Positions 36,282-43,540 of a stretch of DNA of 64,000 nt are shown here, in pieces. The DNA comes from an uncultured Anaerotruncus sp. (GTDB lineage Bacteria; Bacillota; Clostridia; Oscillospirales; Ruminococcaceae), in NCBI GenBank assembly GCA_944385965.1, contig CALWZG010000061.1, forward strand, positions 1 through 64,000, given 5' to 3'. Each line of letters opens with the position of its first letter. Position 1 is the stretch's first letter. Below the pieces are notes generated by a model. It was not told where the DNA came from. It worked only from the letters and a program-made list of their open reading frames with translations, and searched no databases. The translations under genes were made by a program, and so were the position numbers.

Positions 36282-37976
36282 ATGAAAAAAACAGCTCTAT
36301 TTTTGGCGGCTTTGCTGGCCCTGGCTGGCTGCGCGCCTGAAAGTCAGCCCACCCAGGGGGTACCTGAGGAAAGCGGGACCTCCAGTCAAATGGAAAGCAG
36401 CGTATCCCAGGCCGAGACCCAAAGTCAGTCCAGTTCTCAGGAGGAAAGTTCTGCCCCTTCCAGCTCCTCTGTCCAGGAGCAGTCCCAGCCGGAGAAAACT
36501 TCCCCGGAACAGTTGGAGGCCCCTGACGAGATTCCCGCCGCTACGGTGGAAGCCTTGGAACTTCCAGCCCAGTTATTTACTGGTGAGGCGGGATATTCGG
36601 TGGAAGCCCTGACCCCTGCCCAATATGAGGCCAGCCTGACCGCCCAAAGAGGGGGACCCCAGGGCTTTGTCAGCACGGATATTTTCCAGCTGGGCCAGGG
36701 TGGGAAATACGCCATCGCCAACGCCAATGGAAAGATTATCACAGATTTCATTTATGACCACACCGACGGAAACTTATGGGAATCCTATGGGTTGGTGATT
36801 GTCACCAAGGATGGGATGACCGGGGTAATTTCGGTGGCGGACGGTTCCGAGGTTGTTCCAGCCAACAACGGCCAGGAGTACACAGGCATTTACCCCAATG
36901 GGCTGATTTACTTGGGGGACCCGGAGGGGGACTCTTGGCGGATTATCAACCAGGACGGAAGCCTTCGCTATCAGATGGAGCGGGGGGACAAGCTGGTGGT
37001 GGCTGGCGATGGGGAATTCCTGCTTCAGGAGGGGATGCTCCGCATCTATGACCACGATACAGGCAAACTGGTGACCAACATGTCCTGCGAGGATATTGAG
37101 CTGGCGGCTCTAACCGCTGAAGGGGACGCTTTTGACGGGGTTTCCATTCAGAACAACGGAGTCTGGGGAGTGCTGGATACTCAGGGGGAGACCATCATCA
37201 CCCCGGATTATGACGAACCCCTCACATTTGATGGGGATTATGCGAAGGTCAAGCAGAATGGAAAATACGGTGTGGTGAACTACAAAGGGGAACTGGTGGT
37301 GAAGCTGCGCTGGGACGACCTGATTTTAGGCAATGGAATGGCCAGTGTCTGTTCGGAGGACCGCTGGGGTGTGATTGGGGACCTGGATACCAATGAGCTG
37401 ACCGTATCTCCCCACTACGATTTTGTGGGCAGGTATCAAAACGGTTACGCTTCCTTCGAGCGGAATGGGCGGTATGGCTTGCTGGATAAAGATGGCAACG
37501 AGATAATTGCCGCCAAGTATGATACTATGATTACAGCGGAACCTTATCTGGAAAAAGGCTATTTCCTGCTGGAGGGGGATGGCCCTGGCAGCGCAGGCAT
37601 TGTAGGCGATGGCAAGGTGCTGCTTCCCACAGACAATTATATTTGGGGTACAGGCCTCAATGGCTACACCGCCCCGGATGAGCCCTATATCCTGTTCCAG
37701 ACCCCTAGAGAGAAATTTGGCTACCTGGACGGCACAGGAAAAATTGTGATTGACGCCCAATTTGATATGGCGGATGGATTCCTGGCCGGGAAAGATGTAG
37801 CCTTTGTGAAAAAGGACGGGAAAATCGGTTTGATTAACCGGCAGGGGACTATGGTGTTGGAAACTGTGTTCAGCGATTTGGTGTGCTTCAACCCAGAGAC
37901 TATGGTGGGATTGTTCCAGTACACCAGCGGGGACACCACCAAAGCCTGTCTGGCCAAAATCAATCTGAAAGGATAA
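36282..37976 (+). CDS. WG-repeat lipoprotein
   Basis: 564 residues. Signal peptide with lipobox ending at Cys17 (ALAGC), then a Ser/Gln/Glu-rich linker to about residue 75. The rest consists of degenerate WG repeats, such as NNGVWGVLDTQGE, NGKYGVVNYKGE, NGRYGLLDKDGN and DGKIGLINRQGT, which fold as a beta-propeller-like array. It should be anchored on the outer face of the membrane. Function is unknown; such proteins may bind ligands or partners. Confidence 0.92.
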   Translation: MKKTALFLAALLALAGCAPESQPTQGVPEESGTSSQMESSVSQAETQSQSSSQEESSAPSSSSVQEQSQPEKTSPEQLEAPDEIPAATVEALELPAQLFTGEAGYSVEALTPAQYEASLTAQRGGPQGFVSTDIFQLGQGGKYAIANANGKIITDFIYDHTDGNLWESYGLVIVTKDGMTGVISVADGSEVVPANNGQEYTGIYPNGLIYLGDPEGDSWRIINQDGSLRYQMERGDKLVVAGDGEFLLQEGMLRIYDHDTGKLVTNMSCEDIELAALTAEGDAFDGVSIQNNGVWGVLDTQGETIITPDYDEPLTFDGDYAKVKQNGKYGVVNYKGELVVKLRWDDLILGNGMASVCSEDRWGVIGDLDTNELTVSPHYDFVGRYQNGYASFERNGRYGLLDKDGNEIIAAKYDTMITAEPYLEKGYFLLEGDGPGSAGIVGDGKVLLPTDNYIWGTGLNGYTAPDEPYILFQTPREKFGYLDGTGKIVIDAQFDMADGFLAGKDVAFVKKDGKIGLINRQGTMVLETVFSDLVCFNPETMVGLFQYTSGDTTKACLAKINLKG

Positions 37977-37990
37977 TGATACAGCAGCCC

Positions 37991-38019
37991 TTGATTTTTT
38001 GAGGGAAATCCTTTATAAT
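37991..38019 (+). promoter_or_regulatory. promoter of the cysK leader
   Basis: TTGATT (37991-37996), a 17-bp spacer and TATAAT (38014-38019). Transcription would start near 38026, about 300 nt ahead of cysK. Confidence 0.85.
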
Positions 38020-38053
38020 TGATTTAAAATGATAAATCGGTAGGAGCTTGAAG

Positions 38054-38170
38054 ATGAAACTGGCAAAAAGCAAACAGTACAATGTAGTTTGCTGCGCATA
38101 TTGTTGTATGCGCTTGTTTGCCATGCCTAAAAACTCCTGTCAAGAGACCGTTGTTCTAATACCTGTGTGA
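38054..38170 (+). CDS. 38-residue Cys-rich leader peptide of the cysK-cysE attenuator
   Basis: ATG at 38054 with TAGGAG 7 nt upstream; 38 codons to TGA at 38170. Residues 13-18 are CCAYCC, four Cys codons within six (38090-38107), and a fifth Cys codon is at position 29. The Cys codons lie within an inverted repeat GCGCATA/TATGCGC (38094-38113). The sequence ACTCCTG (38133-38139), within codons 26-29, is complementary to CAGGAGT in the terminator. This is the layout of a cysteine-responsive transcription attenuator, in which ribosome stalling at Cys codons under starvation would free ACTCCTG. A metal-binding peptide role is a less likely alternative. Confidence 0.75.
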   Translation: MKLAKSKQYNVVCCAYCCMRLFAMPKNSCQETVVLIPV

Positions 38171-38204
38171 GGCGCGTGAAAGCGAAAAATTTTTACAGGT
38201 TTTT

Positions 38205-38242
38205 AAGCGGCAGGAGTGAAAGCTCCCGCCGCTTTTCTTTTT
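38205..38242 (+). terminator. attenuator terminator ahead of cysK
   Basis: AGCGGCAGGAG (38206-38216) pairs with CTCCCGCCGCT (38223-38233), with one A-C mismatch, followed by TTTTCTTTTT. The 5' arm includes CAGGAGT (38211-38217), which can instead pair with ACTCCTG at 38133-38139. Another small stem ACCTGT/ACAGGT (38161-38166 and 38195-38200) lies between. Confidence 0.8.
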
Positions 38243-38329
38243 GAAAAAATTTTAGGCGGATGGTATAAAACAAGTCTGGTTTATCATTTGTTAGAAGCAT
38301 GTGCGGGTAGGAAAGGAGCAAGCATTGTG

Positions 38330-39268
38330 ATGAGAATTTACGATTCTGTGGCCCAATTGGTTGGGCATACGCCGCTTTTAAGGCTAAGAAAGCTGGAAGC
38401 GAAATACGATGTAAAAGCAGAACTGGTGGCAAAACTGGAATCCATGAATCCGGCGGGCAGCGCTAAAGACCGTATCGCTCTGGAGATGGTAGAACAGGCA
38501 GAAGCCCAGGGCAGACTGAAGCCGGGCGCCACCATCATCGAGCCTACCAGCGGCAATACAGGAATCGGCTTATGCGCCATCGCCGCCGCCAAAGGGTATC
38601 GGGTGGTGATTGTGATGCCGGAGACCATGAGCCTGGAACGGAGAAATCTGATGAAAGCTTATGGGGCCCAGTTGGTTTTGACCCCAGGCGCTCTTGGGAT
38701 GCAGGGGGCCATTGATAAGGCGGCGAAGCTGGAAAAAGAACTGCCTAACGCCTTGCTGGCGGGGCAGTTTGTGAACCCGGCCAATCCCCAGGCCCATTTT
38801 AAAACCACCGGGCCGGAAATTTGGGAGGATACCCAGGGAAAGGTGGACATCTTTGTAGCGGGCATCGGTACAGGGGGAACCATCACCGGGGTAGGCCGCT
38901 ACCTGAAAGAGCAAAACCCCAACATTCAAATTGTAGGGGTGGAGCCCGCTTCCTCTCCGGTGCTGACCAAAGGCAAAGCGGGCCCCCATGGCATCCAGGG
39001 AATCGGGGCGGGGTTTGTGCCTGAGGTGCTGGACACCAAGGTATACGACCAGCTGATTGCGGTGGAAGATGAGGACGCCTATGCCCTGGGACGGGAGATG
39101 GCCCGTCTGGAGGGTGTGCTGGTAGGAATCTCCTCGGGGGCAGCCCTGAAAGGGGCGGTGGAGCTGGGACAGCGGCCGGAGAACCAGGGGAAGCGGATTG
39201 TGGTTCTGCTGCCGGATACAGGGGAACGCTACCTGTCCACCCAGATGTTCCAAGGGGAATCGGACTGA
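38330..39268 (+). CDS. cysK: cysteine synthase A (O-acetylserine sulfhydrylase)
   Basis: 312 residues from the ATG at 38330 (a GTG 3 nt earlier is spaced 8 nt from GGAG and is an alternative). Fold-type II PLP enzyme with the PLP Lys in NPAGSAKDRIAL near residue 45, the substrate loop EPTSGNTGIGL, the phosphate-binding GIGTGGTITG and the C-terminal LLPDTGERYLST. It makes cysteine from O-acetylserine and sulfide. cysE follows 30 nt later, completing the two-step pathway from serine. Confidence 0.97.
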   Translation: MRIYDSVAQLVGHTPLLRLRKLEAKYDVKAELVAKLESMNPAGSAKDRIALEMVEQAEAQGRLKPGATIIEPTSGNTGIGLCAIAAAKGYRVVIVMPETMSLERRNLMKAYGAQLVLTPGALGMQGAIDKAAKLEKELPNALLAGQFVNPANPQAHFKTTGPEIWEDTQGKVDIFVAGIGTGGTITGVGRYLKEQNPNIQIVGVEPASSPVLTKGKAGPHGIQGIGAGFVPEVLDTKVYDQLIAVEDEDAYALGREMARLEGVLVGISSGAALKGAVELGQRPENQGKRIVVLLPDTGERYLSTQMFQGESD

Positions 39269-39298
39269 GCAATCATGGTGAGAAAGGATGAGGTACCT

Positions 39299-40222
39299 AT
39301 GATGACAAACCAGATGGATGAAACCCTAAAGTCCACCATCCAAGAGATGGCGGACAATTACAGCGCCAGCGGGCTGTTTTCCGAGAATCGAATCAGGAAT
39401 CTGCCCAGCCGCTCATCGGTGGTGGAGGTTCTCCATGGGCTGAGAGATTTGCTGTTCCCAGGCTACTTTACCAACACCCCCCTTTGGGAAGAACCTTCTT
39501 CCTTTTATATCGGGCATCATATCTATCGGATTTTTGAGAAGATGAAGCAGCAGGTAGAAATCGCCCTGCGGTACCATCAAAAGGTCAACCTTCCAGAGGA
39601 GGAGCATCGGGACATTGCCCAGGAGGCAGAGTGCATTTGCCTGCGTTTTTTTGATAAGCTGCCTCAGATTCAAAGGAAGGTTTTGATGGATGTGGAAGCC
39701 TGCTATGAGGGAGATCCAGCGGCCAACAGCCGTGAGGAGGTTATCTTCTCCTATCCAGGTTTGTTCGCCATCTATGTGTACCGCCTGGCTCATGAGCTTT
39801 ATGTGGAGCGGGTCCCCTTTATCCCAAGGATTATGACCGAGTACGCCCACTCCAAAACCGGAATTGACATCAACGCGGGGGCCACCATTGGGGATTACTT
39901 CTTTATTGACCATGGCACAGGCATCGTCATCGGGGAAACCACCGAAATCGGAAAAAACGTGAAAATTTATCAAAGTGTCACCTTGGGGGCACTGTCCACC
40001 AGGGGCGGTCAGCGGATGTCCGGTGTGAAACGGCATCCCACCATTGGGGACAATGTGACCATCTACTCAGGAGCCACCATCCTCGGCGGAAACACTGTGA
40101 TAGGAGAGGGATGCGTGATTGGAGGAAATACCTTTATTGTGGAATCCATCCCGCCCCGCACCAAGGTGAGCATTAAAAACCAGGAATTGGTCTATAAATC
40201 GGACAGCAGCTTTACTGAATAA
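39299..40222 (+). CDS. cysE: serine O-acetyltransferase
   Basis: 307 residues from the ATG at 39299 (adjacent ATG at 39302; AAGGATGAGG upstream). A long helical N-terminal domain of about 150 residues is followed by the left-handed beta-helix with hexapeptide repeats (GIDINAGATIGDYFFIDHG). The catalytic His/Asp lies in the IDHGTGIVIGET segment. The length resembles the long EpsC/SrpH-type serine acetyltransferases. It acetylates serine from acetyl-CoA to give the CysK substrate. Confidence 0.95.
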   Translation: MMTNQMDETLKSTIQEMADNYSASGLFSENRIRNLPSRSSVVEVLHGLRDLLFPGYFTNTPLWEEPSSFYIGHHIYRIFEKMKQQVEIALRYHQKVNLPEEEHRDIAQEAECICLRFFDKLPQIQRKVLMDVEACYEGDPAANSREEVIFSYPGLFAIYVYRLAHELYVERVPFIPRIMTEYAHSKTGIDINAGATIGDYFFIDHGTGIVIGETTEIGKNVKIYQSVTLGALSTRGGQRMSGVKRHPTIGDNVTIYSGATILGGNTVIGEGCVIGGNTFIVESIPPRTKVSIKNQELVYKSDSSFTE

Positions 40223-40227
40223 AACAG

Positions 40228-40259
40228 AGCCCCCTCGTCCTGATTGGGACGAGGGGGCT
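40228..40259. terminator. bidirectional terminator
   Basis: A 13-bp perfect stem AGCCCCCTCGTCC/GGACGAGGGGGCT with a 6-nt loop and T-rich flank, between convergent cysE and the phosphatase gene. Confidence 0.9.
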
Positions 40260-40265
40260 GACCTT

Positions 40266-40721
40266 TTATTTTGTCAGGAAGTCCAGCAGGCCCTGGCATC
40301 CTTCCAGAATATCTTCATAGGCCCGGTCAAAATCTTCGGTCCACCAGGGGTCCGCAATATCCGCTTGGGGCCGACTGGTAAATTCCATCAGCTTTTTCAC
40401 CTGGCAGGGGGGATGGAAGCCTATAATCCGATGGATGCTGTTCAGGTTGCGCAGTTCCATTCCGATAATCCAGTCGTATTGCGTTCCATCCTCTGGTTTC
40501 AGCTGAACAGCCCGTTTGCCGGAAGGGTCAATGCCATGTTCCAGAAGTTTTTTCCGAGCGGGCGGGTAAACCGGATTCCCAAGTTCTTCTGAACTGGTGC
40601 CAGCGGAGGCCACAAAAAACTCCGCTCCAAGGCCCCGCTTCTCAACTAAATCCCGAAAGATAAATTCAGCCATAGGGGAACGGCAGATATTCCCCAGACA
40701 AACAAAAAGAATTCGTGTCAT
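40266..40721 (-). CDS. low-molecular-weight protein-tyrosine phosphatase
   Basis: 151 residues. P-loop CX5R is C8-LGNIC-R14 followed by Ser, and the general acid Asp lies in DPWW near residue 125. It dephosphorylates phosphotyrosine in the cytoplasm, often on bacterial tyrosine kinases of capsule loci; none is nearby. Own promoter at 40807-40835. Confidence 0.95.
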   Translation of the reverse strand: MTRILFVCLGNICRSPMAEFIFRDLVEKRGLGAEFFVASAGTSSEELGNPVYPPARKKLLEHGIDPSGKRAVQLKPEDGTQYDWIIGMELRNLNSIHRIIGFHPPCQVKKLMEFTSRPQADIADPWWTEDFDRAYEDILEGCQGLLDFLTK

Positions 40722-40806
40722 AAAATCCTCCAGAAGTCAAAATCCTTTTAAAACAGGGCCAATCCACAGATTCTCCTGGAATACAGGGAAAAAAGACCCT
40801 GAGGGT

Positions 40807-40835
40807 ATTATACCCAATCCTTCTCCAAAGGGCAA
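40807..40835 (-). promoter_or_regulatory. promoter of the phosphatase gene
   Basis: Minus strand TTGCCC (40835-40830), a 17-bp spacer and TATAAT (40812-40807). The -10 is inside the palindrome GGGTATAATACCC. The -35 lies just before the end of the DtxR-like gene. Confidence 0.7.
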
Positions 40836-40845
40836 CCCAAACAGG

Positions 40846-41235
40846 TTAAAAAACCTTTTGGACGGAAATCTCAACTTTGGGAGATTGGGCGATAAGGCGG
40901 GCTTTGCACTGGGGAGAGAGGCGGCATAAACAGGTGACAGCGTCTTCCCAAGCAGTTTCGGGAGCCAGAGAAAGATTCTGGACGAAGAACTGGTAAATAT
41001 GGACAAACTCGTTATAAATTTTCTGGGATTCTTCCAATCCCAAAGGGGTAAATTGAACAGTCCCATAGGATTCTTTCCAGATAAGCCCGGCTTCCATCAG
41101 CAGTTTCAGGCTTTTCACAACGCTTGCCCGGCTGACGCCCAAGGCCCTGGCGATTTCCACCGAGCGGACCGCAGTTTGACCACCGCTGAGCTGGTAGATG
41201 GTCAGCAAATATTTTATGGAGGAGCAGGAGCGCAT
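40846..41235 (-). CDS. DtxR/MntR-like transcriptional regulator with altered metal sites
   Basis: 129 residues from the ATG at 41235 (AAGGAAGGG upstream). Residues 5-70 form the DtxR winged helix (SVEIARALGVSRASVVKSLKLL, then the YGTVQFTPLG wing). The dimerisation region is present but short, and there is no SH3 domain. By eye alignment with MntR and DtxR, the usual ligand positions (N-terminal Asp/Met-Glu, the His of RHELLE, and the E-x2-EH group) are replaced by Phe, Val, Leu and Cys. New Cys residues sit at 102, 104 and 110. It neighbours the flavodoxin gene and is a good candidate to bind the TTAGC-N4-GCTAA boxes. Confidence 0.82.
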   Translation of the reverse strand: MRSCSSIKYLLTIYQLSGGQTAVRSVEIARALGVSRASVVKSLKLLMEAGLIWKESYGTVQFTPLGLEESQKIYNEFVHIYQFFVQNLSLAPETAWEDAVTCLCRLSPQCKARLIAQSPKVEISVQKVF

Positions 41236-41273
41236 CAAATCCCTTCCTTTCGATTGTTTTCCGGACAGGAGGA

Positions 41274-41313
41274 AGCACAGGGCCGCTGTTTGCGGACGAC
41301 CCTGTGCTGGTTT
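41274..41313. terminator. hairpin between flavodoxin and the DtxR-like gene
   Basis: AGCACAGGG (41274-41282) and CCCTGTGCT (41300-41308) with an inner CCGC/GCGG pairing. A T-run follows only on the plus strand, where no gene ends. On the minus strand it could be a processing or weak attenuation structure before the regulator. A second inverted repeat CAGGG/CCCTG follows at about 41316-41334. Confidence 0.45.
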
Positions 41314-41383
41314 TTCAGGGACATGGCGCCCTGAATGGAAAAGGGGAAACTTTTATGTTTGCGCAATCTGCGGATTGCCGAAT

Positions 41384-41809
41384 TCAGGAGCGGGCCAATG
41401 CCTCGCCCAAGGCTTTGCAGGAAGCTAAGCCTTCTTCATCAGGGGTTTCATTGAGGATAAGCCCCTCGCCTTGGCACAGCTGCCCGCCGGCGGCTATCAG
41501 GGAATCCTGCCAATCCCGCATCCACTGGCCGTCGCCCCATCCATAGGAGCCGAACAGAGCTACCTTTTTGCCGGAGAGGGAAAGCTGGTCATAAAAAGGC
41601 TGGAACTCTCCTTCCTCAAGCACCTCATCTCCCATGGCTGGGCATCCCAAAGCCAATTTGGGGTACTCGTTGGCCTGCTCTGGGGTCAGGTCAGACACAG
41701 AGAATAACTCCGCCTGGGCCCCAGCGGCCTGAGCGCCTTCCAGAACAGCCTGCGCCATAGCCTGGGTATTGCCGGTTTGACTCCAATAAATTACCGCCAG
41801 TTTGTCCAT
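41384..41809 (-). CDS. flavodoxin
   Basis: 141 residues, a short-chain flavodoxin. The phosphate loop is YWSQTGNTQAMAQ (9-21), and the FMN-contacting loops are LGCPAMGDE and FGSYGWGDGQWM. It carries electrons in the cytoplasm and commonly replaces ferredoxin when iron is short. It follows the DUF3793 gene by 27 nt and shares its promoter with the palindromic boxes. Confidence 0.95.
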   Translation of the reverse strand: MDKLAVIYWSQTGNTQAMAQAVLEGAQAAGAQAELFSVSDLTPEQANEYPKLALGCPAMGDEVLEEGEFQPFYDQLSLSGKKVALFGSYGWGDGQWMRDWQDSLIAAGGQLCQGEGLILNETPDEEGLASCKALGEALARS

Positions 41810-41836
41810 AGATGAAACCTCCCTATATACTATCTA

Positions 41837-42394
41837 TCAAGCAGCTCGGAAAAGCTGCGAGATGGTCTTTCCTTTTGCTACCTGGGCGCAGAGGGCGGCC
41901 CGGCAGCGGTCAAAACGCTGAAACAGCGCTTGGGCGGACTCAGGGTCATGGTAAACCTTCCAATAGCCGCACAGCTTGCAGTTGCGGCCCCGGTGTCTTA
42001 GAAATCCCTTTACATCCGCCAAAGGGTACCCGAGGAAAATGCCGCTTTCGTGAGGAAAATCCTCCAGCGCTAACCGCTGGGCCAGATGGGACAAGGTGTC
42101 CTCCAGGCTTCCAACAGGATAGCCAGCCTGAAAAAGAAAGGCGGCGTTTTCCACTTCCAGCAGGTGTCTTTCCAGCACGGACCGACGGTATACCAACAGC
42201 ATAGCCCGGTTTTCGCAGCGGCAAAGAATCCGGAAGAATATACCCTGTTGGTTTAATCGAGCGTTCAGTTCCTCAAGGTGGAGGTCTAAATCCGGATACT
42301 GGGCCAAATCGCAGGAAATCAAGTTGGATGGCTTGATTCCCACCAAGGCGGGGGCGCAATGGTAAACCAATGTTTGCTCCAAAGACGAATCCAT
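41837..42394 (-). CDS. DUF3793 family protein
   Basis: 185 residues. It shows family features: N-terminal HCAPALVGIKPSNLISC, a central CRCENRAMLLVYR strand, and a C-terminal cysteine-bearing segment CKLCGYWKVYHDPE. From memory, DUF3793 genes often sit beside flavodoxin and feo genes in Clostridia, which fits the iron-linked promoter here. Function is unknown; conserved Cys and His suggest metal or cofactor handling, but that is inference. AAAGGAG precedes the ATG. Confidence 0.88.
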   Translation of the reverse strand: MDSSLEQTLVYHCAPALVGIKPSNLISCDLAQYPDLDLHLEELNARLNQQGIFFRILCRCENRAMLLVYRRSVLERHLLEVENAAFLFQAGYPVGSLEDTLSHLAQRLALEDFPHESGIFLGYPLADVKGFLRHRGRNCKLCGYWKVYHDPESAQALFQRFDRCRAALCAQVAKGKTISQLFRAA

Positions 42395-42415
42395 GCTGAA
42401 ACTCCTTTCTGTTGA

Positions 42416-42429
42416 TTAGCATATGCTAA
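42416..42429 (-). promoter_or_regulatory. DtxR-type operator 1
   Basis: TTAGCATATGCTAA, a perfect 14-bp palindrome between the predicted leader terminator and the DUF3793 ribosome site. The position parallels the feoA operator. Confidence 0.75.
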
Positions 42430-42447
42430 CCGATTGGTATTTAAAAA

Positions 42448-42474
42448 CCTCAACGGTCAATCATACTGTTGAGG
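42448..42474 (-). terminator. possible attenuator in the DUF3793 leader
   Basis: On the minus strand CCTCAAC and GTTGAGG form a 7-bp stem with a 13-nt loop followed by TTTTTAAA. It lies only about 22 nt after the predicted transcript start, between operators 2 and 1. Confidence 0.5.
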
Positions 42475-42478
42475 TCGA

Positions 42479-42492
42479 TTAGCATTCGCTAA
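42479..42492 (-). promoter_or_regulatory. DtxR-type operator 2
   Basis: TTAGCATTCGCTAA, with perfect TTAGC/GCTAA half-sites, immediately downstream of the -10 and over the start site. Confidence 0.75.
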
Positions 42493-42502
42493 CCACGACT
42501 AT

Positions 42503-42531
42503 ATATTAGCATTTGCTAACTGATTTGTCAA
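42503..42531 (-). promoter_or_regulatory. promoter of DUF3793-flavodoxin with operator 3 in the spacer
   Basis: Minus strand TTGACA (42531-42526), a 17-bp spacer and TAATAT (42508-42503). The third operator, TTAGCATTTGCTAA (42506-42519), spans the spacer and -10, so occupancy should block polymerase. Confidence 0.85.
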
Positions 42532-42593
42532 CCCCTTGGAGCAAAAAATATTTTCCATCTGAAAAAGCCTGAAGGAAAGGGAAAAAACGGAAA

Positions 42594-42632
42594 ATCCCCC
42601 TGAACCGAGGGAGTGTTCCCAGGTCAGGGGGA
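42594..42632 (-). terminator. terminator of the PepSY gene
   Basis: Arms ATCCCCCTGAACC and GGTCAGGGGGAT with an inner GGGA/TCCC pairing, ending in a short T-run on the minus strand. Confidence 0.7.
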
Positions 42633-42708
42633 TAAGCAGCCATTATTTTTGTAACATAAATCACTGGAATAAGGCGGTTCGGCCTGGTGTGATTGGAAGG
42701 CTCAGCAA

Positions 42709-43437
42709 TCAATCATCATAATCCACATCCCAATCCAGGATGGTTCCGGTTACAGCGTCAATCTCGAAATCATACTCCCACATTCCGTTGCGCAGTTCAC
42801 CCTCATAAACCATCCGGCCATCGTCCCGGTCCAGCTGGCATTTGTAAAGGGTGGCACTGGGAGCTTTGGCCTGAGCAATGGCTTTGGCCTGCTCCAAAGA
42901 AATGATTCCATTGTTGGTGGTGCTGGATTGTTGAGCAGCGCCCTGAGCGGCCTGCTGGCCCAATTGACGGTTGGCAGAGGTGACATACTGGATGCTCCGT
43001 TTCAGAATTGTACCGCTTTCAGGGTTAATGGTGTATTTGCCATGGTAGCCATCCCCCATAAAGGTCACCTTGTATTCCCACAGACCGTCATCCAGGTCCT
43101 GAATAACCGCTACAATTTCGGCGTTGGGCAGCTCGCTGGTAACAACCGCTTTGGCCTGCTCCTCGGTCAGTTTAATGGTAGCACTGCCGTAGTCATACAG
43201 AAGCTCACTCTCAAACTTTCTTACAGTGTTCTGAACAAGGTCCAGGTCATATTTTTCCATGCGGCTTTCACTGTAATACTCCTCCTCGGTAACACCGCCA
43301 TCCAGCTCGTTTTTAACCAGCTGAGCGTCAGAGGGGAGGTATTTGTCTTTAACCTCTTGGGTAGCCGCGAAAACAGGTACCGATAACGCCATTAAAATTC
43401 CAGCCAAAGTAGCCGCTGTTAAGTTCTTTAATTTCAT
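42709..43437 (-). CDS. exported PepSY-domain protein
   Basis: 242 residues from the ATG at 43437, with AGGAGG 9 nt upstream (an ATG at 43443 is too close). Signal peptide of about 26 residues ending in VFAATQ. Two PepSY-like modules follow (about 92-150 and 178-242), each with the [10 protein letters not shown] or [10 protein letters not shown] start and a W-EY-(V/F) strand before a TG or SG turn. PepSY domains are thought to inhibit or chaperone extracellular peptidases. Its promoter carries the direct repeats shared with the 45.8 kb lipoprotein. Confidence 0.9.
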   Translation of the reverse strand: MKLKNLTAATLAGILMALSVPVFAATQEVKDKYLPSDAQLVKNELDGGVTEEEYYSESRMEKYDLDLVQNTVRKFESELLYDYGSATIKLTEEQAKAVVTSELPNAEIVAVIQDLDDGLWEYKVTFMGDGYHGKYTINPESGTILKRSIQYVTSANRQLGQQAAQGAAQQSSTTNNGIISLEQAKAIAQAKAPSATLYKCQLDRDDGRMVYEGELRNGMWEYDFEIDAVTGTILDWDVDYDD

Positions 43438-43483
43438 ATTCATAAACCTCCTGTTAAGAATTCAGTTTGTTTTGTTTGACCTT

Positions 43484-43516
43484 ATCTTACCAATGGAATA
43501 TTAAACGAAGATTAAA
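43484..43516 (-). promoter_or_regulatory. direct-repeat activator site and -10 of the PepSY gene
   Basis: Minus strand TTTAAT (43516-43511), N5, TTTAAT (43505-43500), exactly 10 nt, then TAAGAT (43489-43484). The 11-bp repeat period and position over the -35 are typical of OmpR/PhoB-type activation. The same layout occurs at 45714. Confidence 0.65.
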
Positions 43517-43540
43517 GCAACACAAGAATTTTACATTTTT

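Noticed and set aside
38020..38329. Cysteine T-box or S-box (SAM) riboswitch ahead of cysK
   Set aside because: No T-box core (GGGTGG-ACCGCG type) or S-box conserved blocks are present. The readable features are a leader ORF and a terminator.
41274..41308. Terminator of the flavodoxin transcript
   Set aside because: The hairpin is strong but its T-run is on the plus strand, where no gene ends. It was kept only as a low-confidence structure.
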